Shown: positions 27,224 to 36,625 of the stretch, one piece after another | Layout of the letters: each line of letters starts with the position of its first letter | How positions within the stretch are numbered: position 1 is the first letter of the stretch | Assembly (NCBI GenBank): GCA_035622175.1 | Contig: DASPVV010000034.1 | Location: forward strand, 1-64,000 | Length of the DNA: 64,000 nucleotides | From: JAFAGX01 sp035622175 | GTDB taxonomy: Bacteria > Acidobacteriota > Terriglobia > Terriglobales > Acidobacteriaceae | Direction of reading: 5' to 3' | The notes under the pieces: generated by a model | The model's input: only the letters and a program-made list of their open reading frames with translations | Database searches by the model: none | What the model was told of the DNA's origin: nothing | Program-made: the position numbers and the translations under genes

Positions 27224-28227
27224 TTTGCCTCCTCCACTCCGCCGATGGCCCGCTTCACCAGATTTCGCATCAGGGGAATTTTATAGGCGTTGAATTGCAA
27301 AGGCACCGCTCCCTTGACCGCCACTTTCCCGGCCATTTCGCCGGTGGCAGCGTTGGCTGGCATACCGCGCACCGCGTTTTCGACCGCTGTAAGCCGCAGC
27401 GGGCGGGCAGCGGCGGCGTTGACCGCGATGCGAAGCCGCTCGATTTTGCCCTCGGCTAAAAGCAGGGCTGATGCGACGTTTAACAACGGAAAGTCCCACA
27501 CATTCCGGTCCCGCACTTTCTCAAAATAAAATTTCGCTCCCGCCCACCGAGACGGAAGTTGAATCGACGTCAGCAAATCTCCGGCTTCGAGGATGTGCAG
27601 CCGGGTAATGTCAATGTCTGGGCCGATGAAATAGTCTTCCGCATTCACGACTCGTTCGCCCTGGCGCGTGCGAATCACGAACTTGGCCTCGAGCGCAATG
27701 AGTGCGGGTGCGGTATCGGAAGGATTCACGGCGACGCAGCGGTCTGCGTGCAAAATCGCATGCTCGCGGTTGCGTCCCTCTGGAGTGTCGGCATAGCAAA
27801 TGTTTCCGCCCGCACGGTAGCAAGGCCAACCGGCGCGATAATACCAGCAACGCGCGTCTTGGGAGACGTTCCCGCCGATCGTGGCCTGATTCCGAATCTG
27901 CGGTGAAGCGACGACGGACGCAGCCTCTGACAGCAGCGAGTACTGTTGTTGAATCACGGGATGCTGCATCACTTCCGTAAGGGTCGTCATCGCGCCGATC
28001 TCGACGCCGTCGCTCGTGGAGCGGATTCCCCTGAGTTCTTCAATCCCGCTCAGGTCAACAACGGTTTGCGGCCGCTTGATGCGGTCTTTGAGCCAGTCAA
28101 AGGTGTCGAGTCCGCCCGCCAGCACCCACACGCCGCCTGCGTGTTGCTGAAGAACACGGTGTGCCTCGTCTACCGAGCTGGGCTGAAGCAGCTCAAAGGC
28201 CGGCATGACATCTCGAATCACTGCCAT
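27211..28227 (-). CDS. FAD-binding subunit of a xanthine-dehydrogenase-family enzyme (PaoB-like)
   Basis: 338-residue medium subunit. WVLAGGLDTFDWLKD and NQATIGGNVSQ are the two FAD-binding loops. Between them and the next strand is a Cys-containing insert, CWYYRAGWPCYRAGGNIC, as in PaoB and 4-hydroxybenzoyl-CoA reductase, where this region holds a [4Fe-4S] cluster. A C-terminal domain (KFYFEKVRDRNVWDFPLLNV) is usual for CoxM-type subunits. AGAGGAGC precedes the ATG. It has no signal, so it probably rides with the Tat-signal Fe-S subunit to the periplasm. Confidence 0.9.
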   Translation of the reverse strand: MAVIRDVMPAFELLQPSSVDEAHRVLQQHAGGVWVLAGGLDTFDWLKDRIKRPQTVVDLSGIEELRGIRSTSDGVEIGAMTTLTEVMQHPVIQQQYSLLSEAASVVASPQIRNQATIGGNVSQDARCWYYRAGWPCYRAGGNICYADTPEGRNREHAILHADRCVAVNPSDTAPALIALEAKFVIRTRQGERVVNAEDYFIGPDIDITRLHILEAGDLLTSIQLPSRWAGAKFYFEKVRDRNVWDFPLLNVASALLLAEGKIERLRIAVNAAAARPLRLTAVENAVRGMPANAATGEMAGKVAVKGAVPLQFNAYKIPLMRNLVKRAIGGVEEAKWAS

Positions 28228-28250
28228 AACTTGCTCCTCTCAACCCGCTT

Positions 28251-30803
28251 CTATATATGAGCCATGAGTGGATGCTGCATCGGCCTCCCGGCTTCGAGCG
28301 CAGTCAAGATGGTATCGGCATTGACGGGTGCGCGGCGAAAGATCTCGTCGCCCAGCGCATCCGAAAGTGCGGTCAAGATTGCGGCACAGCCGCCGCCCAC
28401 CGGCGGCTCGCCAACTCCCCGCGCTCCTACCGGGGTCTCGGGATCGGGAATGTCCAGCGCCTCCCATCGCATGTCGAGGGGCACATCGAGAATGGTCGGG
28501 GGTTTGCTGTGGTAAAAGCGTGTGGAAAGCATGGCGCCGTAGTGAGGGTCGTAAACCCATTTCTGACCGAGCGCGTGACCCATGCCTAAAACTGAGCGGC
28601 CAAGTACCTGCCCTCCGAGCGCGCGCGGATGAATTACCGTGCCGGTGTCCGCGCAGGCGAGAAAATCGGTGATGTAATACTTGCCGGTCTCGACATCGAC
28701 TTCCACTTCGGCAAAGCTCGCGACAAAGGAAAACGTTTGTCCGTCGCGAGGGTAGGTATCTTTGGCAGCGGCCACCAGCCCTTGGCCGGCCAGGGCTGCC
28801 GCCGACGCCTTGGTCAACTTGTTCAGATCCGGTGCCGTATCGTGGCCGTCGTAGATACCGCCCAGCTGAATCGCGCGTTGCGCGGCCTGCGCCAGGGTCA
28901 TGCCGGTTCCGCCCTTCCGGAAAACGCGTTCCCGGGCGATCTGGTACTGTTCGGGTTTGCCGCCGAGTGTTTTAGCGGCGATTTCCTGCAGCCTTTTCTT
29001 GGCCTCCATGGCGGCTGCGTACGCGGCACGCGTCATCGCATGCGTGGTCTGGCTGCCGCCGGAGACGCAAGTGAAAGGAAGATTCTTGGCTGTATCACCC
29101 CAAATGACGTCGCACTTTTCCCAGGGGACGCCTAGAAGTTCGGCGCCTGCGCGGTGAACGTCGATCACCGACTCGGTTCCCAGGTTGCCGATTCCAGACT
29201 GAAATCGAACACGCCCCTGGGGCGTGATGACCAGTAACCCGTCGAAGCCGACCGTACCGCCCACATACGTACTCAGCGAAACGCCCACGCCGCGAACCTT
29301 GGTCCCGCTTCGTTTCGGTGTACGCGCTACTCTCTCCTGCCAGCGGAACAGCTCGGCGCCGCGGTCGAGCGCTTGCTTCAGGAATGCGCTGGTCGCATAG
29401 GGCCGCTTGCCGTTCACCAGCGGACCGAACGGCGCCTTGCCTTCTGGACAATTGATGCGACGAATGGCGACCTGATCGACCCCGAGACGGCGCGCCGCTT
29501 TCGCCAGGATCGGTTCCATAATGATGATGCCCTGCAAGCCACCTGGCGAACTCTGTGCGCTTCGGGGCGGGGTGTTCGTCAAGATCGTGGCCCCGCGCCA
29601 GCGCATGGCTAGCGGTTGATACAGAAGGGACACGATCCGGCCTGACGACGGCACATCACCGACCGCATCGTAGGGCCCGTTGTTGGCGATCACGAACATA
29701 TCGAGCGCCTGAATCCGTCCTTCTTTGGAGAAGCCGACTTTCATCCGGCCCATCAAACTTGGCCGCGCGCGTCCGATGAACGTTTCCTCCTCCCGGCTGA
29801 TGCGCATCATCACCGGAGCATTCGCCTTCTTCGATAAGAGCGCCGGGATGATCAGCGATATACCGCCCGTGATTTTGCTGCCGAAGCCGCCTCCTGTGTA
29901 TTCGCTAATCAGCACAACCTTGCTGCGATCGATATTCAGCCAGCGGGCGATGGCGGGTACGGTCTGCGCGGTACTTTGCGTCCCTGTGTAAACGTACACC
30001 TTCCCATTCTGCCAATACGCGAGCGCACTGCGGGTTTCGAGCGTCTGATGACTCGTGTCCGGTGTGACAAAGGTTTCGTCGAGGACCAGCGCGGCCGTGT
30101 TGAAGCCACCCTCGAGATCGCCGTACGACCATTCGTCGGGCGTTTTTCCGGCTGGCAACTGACCATGCTCAGCCTTGGCGAAGTCAGCGTGCGTCCACTT
30201 GAGTTCGCCAATCGTGGGAGGCCCCGGGGTTTGCCCGCCCGAAGGATGAGGCTGCATCCAGAGATTCCCCTCCATTCGCGGATTCGGCCCCCCGGGTCGC
30301 AGCGTGTCGAGCGGATCGATCACGAAAGGCAGGGGCTCGAAAGCAATCGCGATCTTTTCGATTGCCTCGGCGGCGGTGAATTCGTCCACGGCGGCCACCG
30401 CGAGAATCGGCTCCCCTTGATACAACGGCTCCAGGGTCAGGGCGCGTTCGCTCTTCGGATTGGCCTTGATCACCGTGCCGTTGTCCGTGAGGGAATCGGC
30501 GGGCGGGGGGAGTTCATCCGCGGTGAGAATCGCTTTCACGCCCGGCATGGTCAGAGCTTGCCGGGCATCGATGTGGGTGACGCGCGCGTGCGGCAAGGGG
30601 CTCAGCAGCAGCTTGCACCACAGCATGCCATCGACATGATAATCCTCGGCGTATTTCGCCTGCCCCGTCACCTTGGCATAAAGGTCTGGGGTTACGTAAT
30701 CCTTGCCGATCAGTGTGTGGCCCACGCCGTATACGCGCTCGGATGCGGTGGCCGGTGGCGCGTCCTTGTTCTCTCGTGGCTTTTCAGAGGTCGTCTCAGG
30801 CAT
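28251..30803 (-). CDS. Molybdopterin-binding subunit of a xanthine-dehydrogenase-family enzyme (PaoC-like)
   Basis: 850-residue large subunit that carries the molybdenum cofactor. The N-terminal hammerhead domain (VTGQAKYAEDYHVDGMLW ... RVTHIDARQALTMPGV) is followed by two Mo-binding domains, including EYTGGGFGSK and the catalytic-Glu motif RGVGEPPVGG near the C-terminus. It would hydroxylate an aldehyde or N-heterocycle using water. The start overlaps the end of the [2Fe-2S] gene by 8 bp. A proline-rich N-terminal stretch has no signal, in line with export as a folded complex on the Tat signal of its partner. Confidence 0.92.
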   Translation of the reverse strand: MPETTSEKPRENKDAPPATASERVYGVGHTLIGKDYVTPDLYAKVTGQAKYAEDYHVDGMLWCKLLLSPLPHARVTHIDARQALTMPGVKAILTADELPPPADSLTDNGTVIKANPKSERALTLEPLYQGEPILAVAAVDEFTAAEAIEKIAIAFEPLPFVIDPLDTLRPGGPNPRMEGNLWMQPHPSGGQTPGPPTIGELKWTHADFAKAEHGQLPAGKTPDEWSYGDLEGGFNTAALVLDETFVTPDTSHQTLETRSALAYWQNGKVYVYTGTQSTAQTVPAIARWLNIDRSKVVLISEYTGGGFGSKITGGISLIIPALLSKKANAPVMMRISREEETFIGRARPSLMGRMKVGFSKEGRIQALDMFVIANNGPYDAVGDVPSSGRIVSLLYQPLAMRWRGATILTNTPPRSAQSSPGGLQGIIIMEPILAKAARRLGVDQVAIRRINCPEGKAPFGPLVNGKRPYATSAFLKQALDRGAELFRWQERVARTPKRSGTKVRGVGVSLSTYVGGTVGFDGLLVITPQGRVRFQSGIGNLGTESVIDVHRAGAELLGVPWEKCDVIWGDTAKNLPFTCVSGGSQTTHAMTRAAYAAAMEAKKRLQEIAAKTLGGKPEQYQIARERVFRKGGTGMTLAQAAQRAIQLGGIYDGHDTAPDLNKLTKASAAALAGQGLVAAAKDTYPRDGQTFSFVASFAEVEVDVETGKYYITDFLACADTGTVIHPRALGGQVLGRSVLGMGHALGQKWVYDPHYGAMLSTRFYHSKPPTILDVPLDMRWEALDIPDPETPVGARGVGEPPVGGGCAAILTALSDALGDEIFRRAPVNADTILTALEAGRPMQHPLMAHI

Positions 30804-31437
30804 GGCTGGCCTTCCTCATATTGTCTGCCCCGCGCATGAGTGCGGTGAGGATCTTGTCGTAGTCCTGACAGCGGCACAGATTTCCCGACACACCCTGTGC
30901 CAACTCCGCTCTTGTGGGATGGGGATTGATCTTCAGGAATCCAACCGCCGCCATGATGAAACCAGGCATGCAGAACGCGCATTGGAAGCCTTGTTCGTCG
31001 ACGACGCCCTGTTGCACCGGATGCAGCCTTCCATCGGCTGCCGCCAAACCTTCGATCGTCAGAACCTTGCGGTTCCGCACCGTGTGGGTGAGGATCGAAC
31101 AGGCATAATGTGGTACGTCGTCGATCAGCACGGTGCAGGAGCCGCACTCACCTCGGTCGCAGCCAAGCTTGGTGCCGGTCAGACCGAGCTTGTGGCGAAG
31201 AGTCCAGGCGAGCGTTTCCTGCTTCATGACGTCGGCGCGGCGCAGCTGACCATTGACGTTGAGCGTAATCAGGCGTTCGCCTGTGCCGCTCGTCTGGCCT
31301 AGAGAAGAGGGGGCGCGAAACAGATACCCCACCGAGGACACGGCCACGCCTCCGGCAATCACCCCTTTGATAAAGTCGCGTCGCGAGATCGCTTCGGGCG
31401 TGCTACCGATCCTCGATGGATCGACAAGGTCGCTCAT
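30796..31437 (-). CDS. Tat-exported [2Fe-2S] subunit of a xanthine-dehydrogenase-family enzyme (PaoA-like)
   Basis: 213 residues. The ATG at 31437 is set by AGGAGG ten bases upstream. A twin-arginine signal (SRRDFIKGVIAGGVAVSSVGYLF) precedes the plant-type ferredoxin domain (CDRGECGSCTVL ... HYAC) and the second [2Fe-2S] domain (CAFCMPGF ... CRCQDY). All eight expected Cys ligands are present. This is the small subunit and the export pilot; it is the first gene of the five-gene operon. The layout is that of E. coli PaoABC, a periplasmic aldehyde oxidoreductase, but the gene order here is small, large, medium subunit. Confidence 0.92.
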   Translation of the reverse strand: MSDLVDPSRIGSTPEAISRRDFIKGVIAGGVAVSSVGYLFRAPSSLGQTSGTGERLITLNVNGQLRRADVMKQETLAWTLRHKLGLTGTKLGCDRGECGSCTVLIDDVPHYACSILTHTVRNRKVLTIEGLAAADGRLHPVQQGVVDEQGFQCAFCMPGFIMAAVGFLKINPHPTRAELAQGVSGNLCRCQDYDKILTALMRGADNMRKASHA

Positions 31438-31689
31438 CTTAGGAGTACCTCCTACGATGTTGGCTAAAGATTCTCCGCTTGCGGCGGCCCGAGGGCTCCA
31501 GCTTCCCCGCGTGGAAGGTCCACGCCACCGCAACCTGCCGCCCATAAATTGTAAGCTTTTTATTGCCCTATCGATCGGACGAAAATGGAAGAAGTTGGCA
31601 ACTGTCCGGTCGAATCTGGTGTGTCGGACGGAACTCACCGCTTGGTTTCGAACCGCACCAGAGGCAATCACCTATAATCGATCGCAGCC

Positions 31690-34263
31690 ATGGCGCTCAC
31701 CCCTGGCACAAAGCTCGGTCCTTACGAAATTCAATCCCTCCTGGGCGCAGGAGGAATGGGCGAGGTCTACCGTGCCCGCGACTCTCGGTTGCAACGTGAT
31801 GTGGCGGTGAAAGTTCTGCCGCGGGCACTTTCTCGTGACGCGGATCGCCTCCGCCGCTTTGAGCAAGAGGCTTTGGCGACCGCCACCTTGAACCATCCCA
31901 ACATTCTGGCGGTTTTCGACATAGGCACCAGCGACGGCTTGCCTTACGTGGTCTCCGAACTGCTGGAGGGAGAAACTCTGCGAGAACGTCTGCGGAGCGG
32001 AGCAATTCCTCTGCGCAAAGCACTGGACTACGCTTTGCAGACCGCGCACGGCCTGGCGGCAGCCCAGGAAAAGGGCATCATTCATCGCGACCTCAAGCCT
32101 GAAAACCTCTTTCTCACGAAGGATGGGCGGCTCAAAATCCTCGACTTCGGCCTGGCAAAACTGACCCAGACCGAGCCCGACGAGCAGGCTTCGATCGCAA
32201 CCGTGAGCGACGGCACGGAAGCCGGCGTAGTCCTGGGGACGGTTGGCTATATGTCGCCCGAACAGGTTCGGGGGCAGTCGCTCGATGGGCGCTCCGATAT
32301 TTTCAGTTTGGGGGCGATTCTCTACGAGATGCTCTCAGGCCAACGTGCATTTTGCGGGGACACACCCGCGGACACGATGAGTGCGATTCTCAAGGAAGAA
32401 CCTGCGGAGTTGAGCACCGCCAACCGCAATGTTTCTCCCGCGCTGGAGCGCATTGTGCAGCACTGTCTGGAAAAAAGCCCGGAGGCTCGCTTCCACTCCG
32501 CCAGCGACCTTGGGTTCGATCTCGAACATCTTTCCGGGATTTCCGCCAGTTCGGCCACGCTAGCGCCGATCGAAGCTGCGCCGCCGAGTCGCCGGCGGTT
32601 GCTCGGACGCGTGAGCGCTCTCCCGCTGGCTCTTATGATGTTGGGTCTCGGTTGGTGGTTGGGCCAGAGCGGCGCTCGCCAGGCTCCGCCGGAATTCAAG
32701 AGGATTACCTTTCGCACCGGAGCCATTGGGAATGCGCGCTTTGCTCCCGACGGTAGTGTGGTTTTCAGCGCGTGGTGGGACGGCGGCGGTCAACAGCTCT
32801 ACCTCAACCGCGAGAACGATCCCAGCGCGCGCGAACTGGGGCTGAAGGACGCTGAACTGCTTTCCGTCTCGCGCAACGGAGAATTGGCAGTGCGCTTGCG
32901 CACGGTGCATCCCAATGGCCTGATTGAACTGGGCACGTTGGCGCGGGTTCCACTCAGTGGCGGCATGCCGCGCGAGGTGCTGGACAACGTGATAGACGCG
33001 GATTGGGCCGGCGATGGGGAAAACCTGGCGGTGGCCCGCTTTATCCCGGCAAATGCCCATTGGCACTTGGAATATCCCATTGGCAAAGTTCTGCTCGACA
33101 GCATCAACTGGATCAGCACCCCGAAGATTTCTCCGAACGGCAAGTGGATCGCGTTTGCCGATCACGAAAACAACATCGGTGACGACGAGGGTTCGATCGC
33201 GGTGATCGCAACCGACGGTGAGGGTCGAGAGAAGAAGCTTTCCACGGGATGGGAGTCGATCGAAGGCATTGCCTGGGCGTCCGCCGAGGAAGTCTGGTAC
33301 ACCTCCACCATGAGCGGTTTTGCCACCAACCCGCGGGCTGTGACCGTCTCTGGTAAGCTGCGCAACATCACCAACGTGCCTGGCGGCATGGTCCTGCAAG
33401 ATGTGCGCAACGGAACCGCCCTGGCCGTGGTGAACCTGTCGGGACGGGGGATTCGGGCTCTAGCACCTGGCACAAGAGAGGAGCGTGAGTTGGGATGGTT
33501 CGGCTGGTCGTTGCTTGCCGCGATCGCCCCGGACGGTCGAAAAGCACTGTTCTTCGACGTGGGCGAGGCTGGCGGTACGAACTACACTGTGTTTTTGCGC
33601 GATACAGATGGTGCGCCGCCCGCAACACTGGGCCAGGGGAGGGCGCTGGCCCTCTCCCCGGATGCAAAGTGGATCGTCACCCAACCGGCCAGGGGTGGGT
33701 CGTTAAACCTGGTGCCCACCGGCGCCGGCCAGTCCAAAACCCTTACGCATGATTCGGTAAACTACAATCGCGTGAGCTTTCTACCGGACGGCAAGTGGTT
33801 GCTGGCTTCCGGCATTGAGGCTGGACACGGCGAACGCGACTACCTGATCGCCGTGAACACCGGCGACTCCAAGCCGGTTACGCCCGATGGCATCTCCGGC
33901 GTAAGGCTTTCACCCGACGGCAGGGCTGCTGCCGTACGAGGACCCGATGGAAAGTGGGGCGTCTGGCCGCTCGACGGCAGCAGTATGCGGCCCATCCCCA
34001 GGCTTACGTCCGAGTACGATGTGGTCAACTGGTCGTCGGATGGCGGTTCAGTCTACGTTGAACCGATCCAAACTGGAAAGATCGCGAAAATCTACAAAGT
34101 GAATGTCACCACGGGAAAAATGGACCCGTGGAAAACCCTTGGAACCGAGGCCGCCGGAATTCAATTCGTGAGCGCACCGCTCATCTCAGCCGAAGGGAAC
34201 GCCTACGCCTATACTTACGCGTACCAAACGTCGCAAGCGTATGTGGTGACAGGATTGAGATAG
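31690..34263 (+). CDS. Ser/Thr protein kinase with C-terminal TolB-like propeller
   Basis: 857 residues. An Hanks-type kinase domain comes first: glycine loop LGAGGMGEVY (18-27), Lys41, HRDLKPEN (132-139), DFG (152-154) and SPEQ (189-192), all intact. A single transmembrane helix follows (about 306-326), then an extracytoplasmic WD40/TolB-like region of about 500 residues with repeats of the type APDGSVVFSAWW and SPDAKWIVTQ. This build is very common in acidobacteria. It probably senses a periplasmic ligand and phosphorylates cytoplasmic targets. The target is unknown. It is divergent from the molybdo-enzyme operon. Confidence 0.92.
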   Translation: MALTPGTKLGPYEIQSLLGAGGMGEVYRARDSRLQRDVAVKVLPRALSRDADRLRRFEQEALATATLNHPNILAVFDIGTSDGLPYVVSELLEGETLRERLRSGAIPLRKALDYALQTAHGLAAAQEKGIIHRDLKPENLFLTKDGRLKILDFGLAKLTQTEPDEQASIATVSDGTEAGVVLGTVGYMSPEQVRGQSLDGRSDIFSLGAILYEMLSGQRAFCGDTPADTMSAILKEEPAELSTANRNVSPALERIVQHCLEKSPEARFHSASDLGFDLEHLSGISASSATLAPIEAAPPSRRRLLGRVSALPLALMMLGLGWWLGQSGARQAPPEFKRITFRTGAIGNARFAPDGSVVFSAWWDGGGQQLYLNRENDPSARELGLKDAELLSVSRNGELAVRLRTVHPNGLIELGTLARVPLSGGMPREVLDNVIDADWAGDGENLAVARFIPANAHWHLEYPIGKVLLDSINWISTPKISPNGKWIAFADHENNIGDDEGSIAVIATDGEGREKKLSTGWESIEGIAWASAEEVWYTSTMSGFATNPRAVTVSGKLRNITNVPGGMVLQDVRNGTALAVVNLSGRGIRALAPGTREERELGWFGWSLLAAIAPDGRKALFFDVGEAGGTNYTVFLRDTDGAPPATLGQGRALALSPDAKWIVTQPARGGSLNLVPTGAGQSKTLTHDSVNYNRVSFLPDGKWLLASGIEAGHGERDYLIAVNTGDSKPVTPDGISGVRLSPDGRAAAVRGPDGKWGVWPLDGSSMRPIPRLTSEYDVVNWSSDGGSVYVEPIQTGKIAKIYKVNVTTGKMDPWKTLGTEAAGIQFVSAPLISAEGNAYAYTYAYQTSQAYVVTGLR

Positions 34264-34457
34264 ATGCTGGGGGTGTCATGAAGCACCGGTCTATTCTTCG
34301 TCGGCGTCCCTCTGCGACTGCAATCGTGGGCCAGTGAGGGGCAAATCGAAAGAGAATCGGTCCTCTGGTTAGCCGACAATCTTCGATACCTGCCCGCTCG
34401 ACATCGGCAACTGCACGGATTGGCCTGGTTGACGCGATCTAATTTAGCGCCAAACCA

Positions 34458-34673
34458 ATGATGAACCCAAAACGTAAACCGACGCTTCTAATCCTGGCTT
34501 TGCAGGGTTTGCTCTGCCTATTGATTTGGCGAAGCCTGGCGGTACCTAAGATCGCACCGAGCACGATCCTTAGCTGGTGTGCGGTTGCTGCGGTGACGAG
34601 TGGACTGCTGGGTACGGTTTGCCAGGTGCGAAGAAGGTCGTTCGCAGGATTAGAAACCGTAGCGACGAGATGA
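34458..34673 (+). CDS. Possible small membrane protein
   Basis: 71 residues with two hydrophobic stretches (TLLILALQGLLCLLIW and ILSWCAVAAVTSGLLGTV) and a basic start and end. No ribosome-binding site is visible, so this call rests only on the membrane-like pattern. No family was recognised. Confidence 0.33.
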   Translation: MMNPKRKPTLLILALQGLLCLLIWRSLAVPKIAPSTILSWCAVAAVTSGLLGTVCQVRRRSFAGLETVATR

Positions 34674-34780
34674 GGTATTCGGTTGTTCTAATGGAGTTTG
34701 GGGGAGCGACTTGCGGATCAGTCGCCGAGCCATTGGCCCATCATATGTCACCTGCAGGGAACCGATTCCTGCCTCAGAGA

Positions 34781-35572
34781 TTAGAGTGATTGCAACCGGC
34801 CCATTCGGAGGCTGGGATCCGACATCACTGCTACGGCGTGCTTGAAGCCAGAAAGACACCCGCGCATGATCGAAAGAGCGCTGTAGTAATCGTTGTATCG
34901 GAAAAAGCCCGTCTGCCCTCGCCACATGGGATAAAAATCACAGGCCTGAAGCCATTTCTCAAAGACGGCGTCGATATCCAGGTACGTATCGGGTACAAAG
35001 TTGCTGGCATCCTCCCAGTTCTCGGCATAAAAGATCTTTGACACTGAATGTGCCGGATGGCTTCGCGCCAGTGTCTCCAACGCGGCGTAGAAGACGGCAT
35101 CCCGAACAATCAGGTGGCAGTTCTGATGATCCTTGTGCCAGCTGCCACTCCAATGAGTAATAACAACCTGCGGTTTGTATCGCCGGATCGCGTCACAAAC
35201 TGCCAGGGAGCTCTCCTCGTCGAACGGGATCTCGGCGTCAGGGTAAGCAAGGAATAGGGCCTCCGCCCCGAGCAGTTGAGTTGCTTTCTGCGTGGCGGTG
35301 CGCTGCATTTCGCCGTATTGCTGAACCTGAATATCTTTCGGAGCTCCCTTCTCTCCCAGAGAAAGACTCAGCAGAGCGCCGCCTCCTCCGCGCTCGATCT
35401 GTTGGGCCAGGGTGGCTCCCATGGTGAAGAGGCCGTCGCCGGGGTGCGCCGCAATCGCCATGATCTTGCCGGGGGTGCCGTCGGGCGACGACTCTCTCCA
35501 CACCGCTGATTTGGCCAATGCTGACAGGGCTACCGCGCTACCGACCGATTGCGCGAAGGAACGCCGGTTCAT
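34781..35572 (-). CDS. Exported PIG-L-family deacetylase with variant metal motif
   Basis: 263 residues. The N-terminus MNRRSFAQSVGSAVALSAL is Tat-like. The PIG-L/LmbE core is present (KIMAIAAHPGDGLFTMGATL and VVITHWSGSWHKDHQN), but the usual AHPDDE reads AHPGDG. By analogy with MshB the zinc-binding His and second Asp are kept, whereas the first Asp, which acts as general base, is Gly. It may be a variant subfamily or have weak activity. It is the last gene of the SIS-MFS-ROK-PIG-L operon; its start overlaps the ROK stop in an ATGA. N-deacetylation of an amino sugar is the likeliest role. Confidence 0.83.
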   Translation of the reverse strand: MNRRSFAQSVGSAVALSALAKSAVWRESSPDGTPGKIMAIAAHPGDGLFTMGATLAQQIERGGGGALLSLSLGEKGAPKDIQVQQYGEMQRTATQKATQLLGAEALFLAYPDAEIPFDEESSLAVCDAIRRYKPQVVITHWSGSWHKDHQNCHLIVRDAVFYAALETLARSHPAHSVSKIFYAENWEDASNFVPDTYLDIDAVFEKWLQACDFYPMWRGQTGFFRYNDYYSALSIMRGCLSGFKHAVAVMSDPSLRMGRLQSL

Positions 35573-36588
35573 CGTGCCTCCTTCTGAGCTCTAGAGTATT
35601 TCCTGCCGCGATTCACGGCACTCTTTTTCTTCAATGCCGGTTCCTGGTTGCTTACGGCAGCTTCCCAGGCCAAGCGCGCACAGCCGAGCAGGTTAACCGT
35701 GTCCGCCATTCCGCTCACCACAACCCTCACCTGGTTGGCGGCGAGCGGTTGTGCCCGCTCAAACATTGCCTTCTGTAAGGGTCCAAGGTAAAGGTCGGCG
35801 ACGGCTGCCATGCCTCCTCCCAGAATGATGACCTCCGGATCAAACAAGCTCACGAGATTAGCCACCGCAAATCCGAGAAGCCGGCCAGCGCCGTTGAAGA
35901 TGTCCACTGCCAGCCCGTCACCCTGACGGGCAGCAGCCGCAACCTCATGGGCAGTAATGTTCGACACCTGCAGGCGTGTGAGGCTGCTTGCTTCTCCGTC
36001 CCGCAAGCGTTGTTGCGCGACCCGGGCGATGGCTGGTCCGGCGACCAGAGATTCCAACTCTCCGTGGCCCTGAGCCGCCTGGACAGCTTCGCGCGTAACT
36101 GTGAGCCATCCAGCGCATCCGGAAAGTTCATGCGCGCCTCTAATGATGCGCCCACCACTCAGGATCCCAGCGCCAATTCCGGTGCCGATCATCAATACGA
36201 TGGCGTCGGACTTGCCTCGTGCCGCCCCCAGCCAGGACTCGCCCAACACGGCTGCATTGCGGTCGCTTTCGACCCGGACGGGAATGGCAAGCGCACGCGT
36301 CAAACGCCTCGTCAGCGGCATGTGTTTCCACCCCGGCAGATTCGGAGCCCAAACCGTTCCGTTACGGCGAACCAGTCCTGGTATGGCCACGGCGGCGGCG
36401 ACATAAGCGTCCGCGGGCTTCTTGCCGCCGGCAAGATCCTTCGCGAGCTGAATCATCTGGAGCACCGGTCCGGACGAAGAACTGACATCCACCGGCACGG
36501 TGCGACTCGAGACAATCTTTCCCTTGCGGTCAACGACTGCGGCGGCACATTTTGTGCCACCGAGGTCAACCGCCAGCACGCCTGACAC
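35569..36588 (-). CDS. ROK-family sugar kinase-like protein
   Basis: 339 residues. The GTG at 36588 is chosen because GGAGAAGG lies just upstream and the protein then begins SGVLAVDLGGTKC, the ATP-binding DLGGTK motif. IGTGIGAGILSGGRII and the C-terminal VIILGGGMA are also ROK hallmarks. The zinc site (CxCGxxGCxE) that most ROK kinases carry is missing; the matching region reads EAVQAAQGHGELE. It probably phosphorylates a hexose or amino sugar, or acts as a sugar sensor, and has no DNA-binding domain. It follows the MFS gene by 37 bp. Confidence 0.85.
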   Translation of the reverse strand: MSGVLAVDLGGTKCAAAVVDRKGKIVSSRTVPVDVSSSSGPVLQMIQLAKDLAGGKKPADAYVAAAVAIPGLVRRNGTVWAPNLPGWKHMPLTRRLTRALAIPVRVESDRNAAVLGESWLGAARGKSDAIVLMIGTGIGAGILSGGRIIRGAHELSGCAGWLTVTREAVQAAQGHGELESLVAGPAIARVAQQRLRDGEASSLTRLQVSNITAHEVAAAARQGDGLAVDIFNGAGRLLGFAVANLVSLFDPEVIILGGGMAAVADLYLGPLQKAMFERAQPLAANQVRVVVSGMADTVNLLGCARLAWEAAVSNQEPALKKKSAVNRGRKYSRAQKEAR

Positions 36589-36625
36589 TGTACCTTCTCC
36601 TTTGGTCACGCTATGCGCAGCAACT

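Noticed and set aside
29976..30839. Plus-strand open frame over the Mo-subunit gene
   Set aside because: Antisense shadow, no motif or ribosome-binding site.
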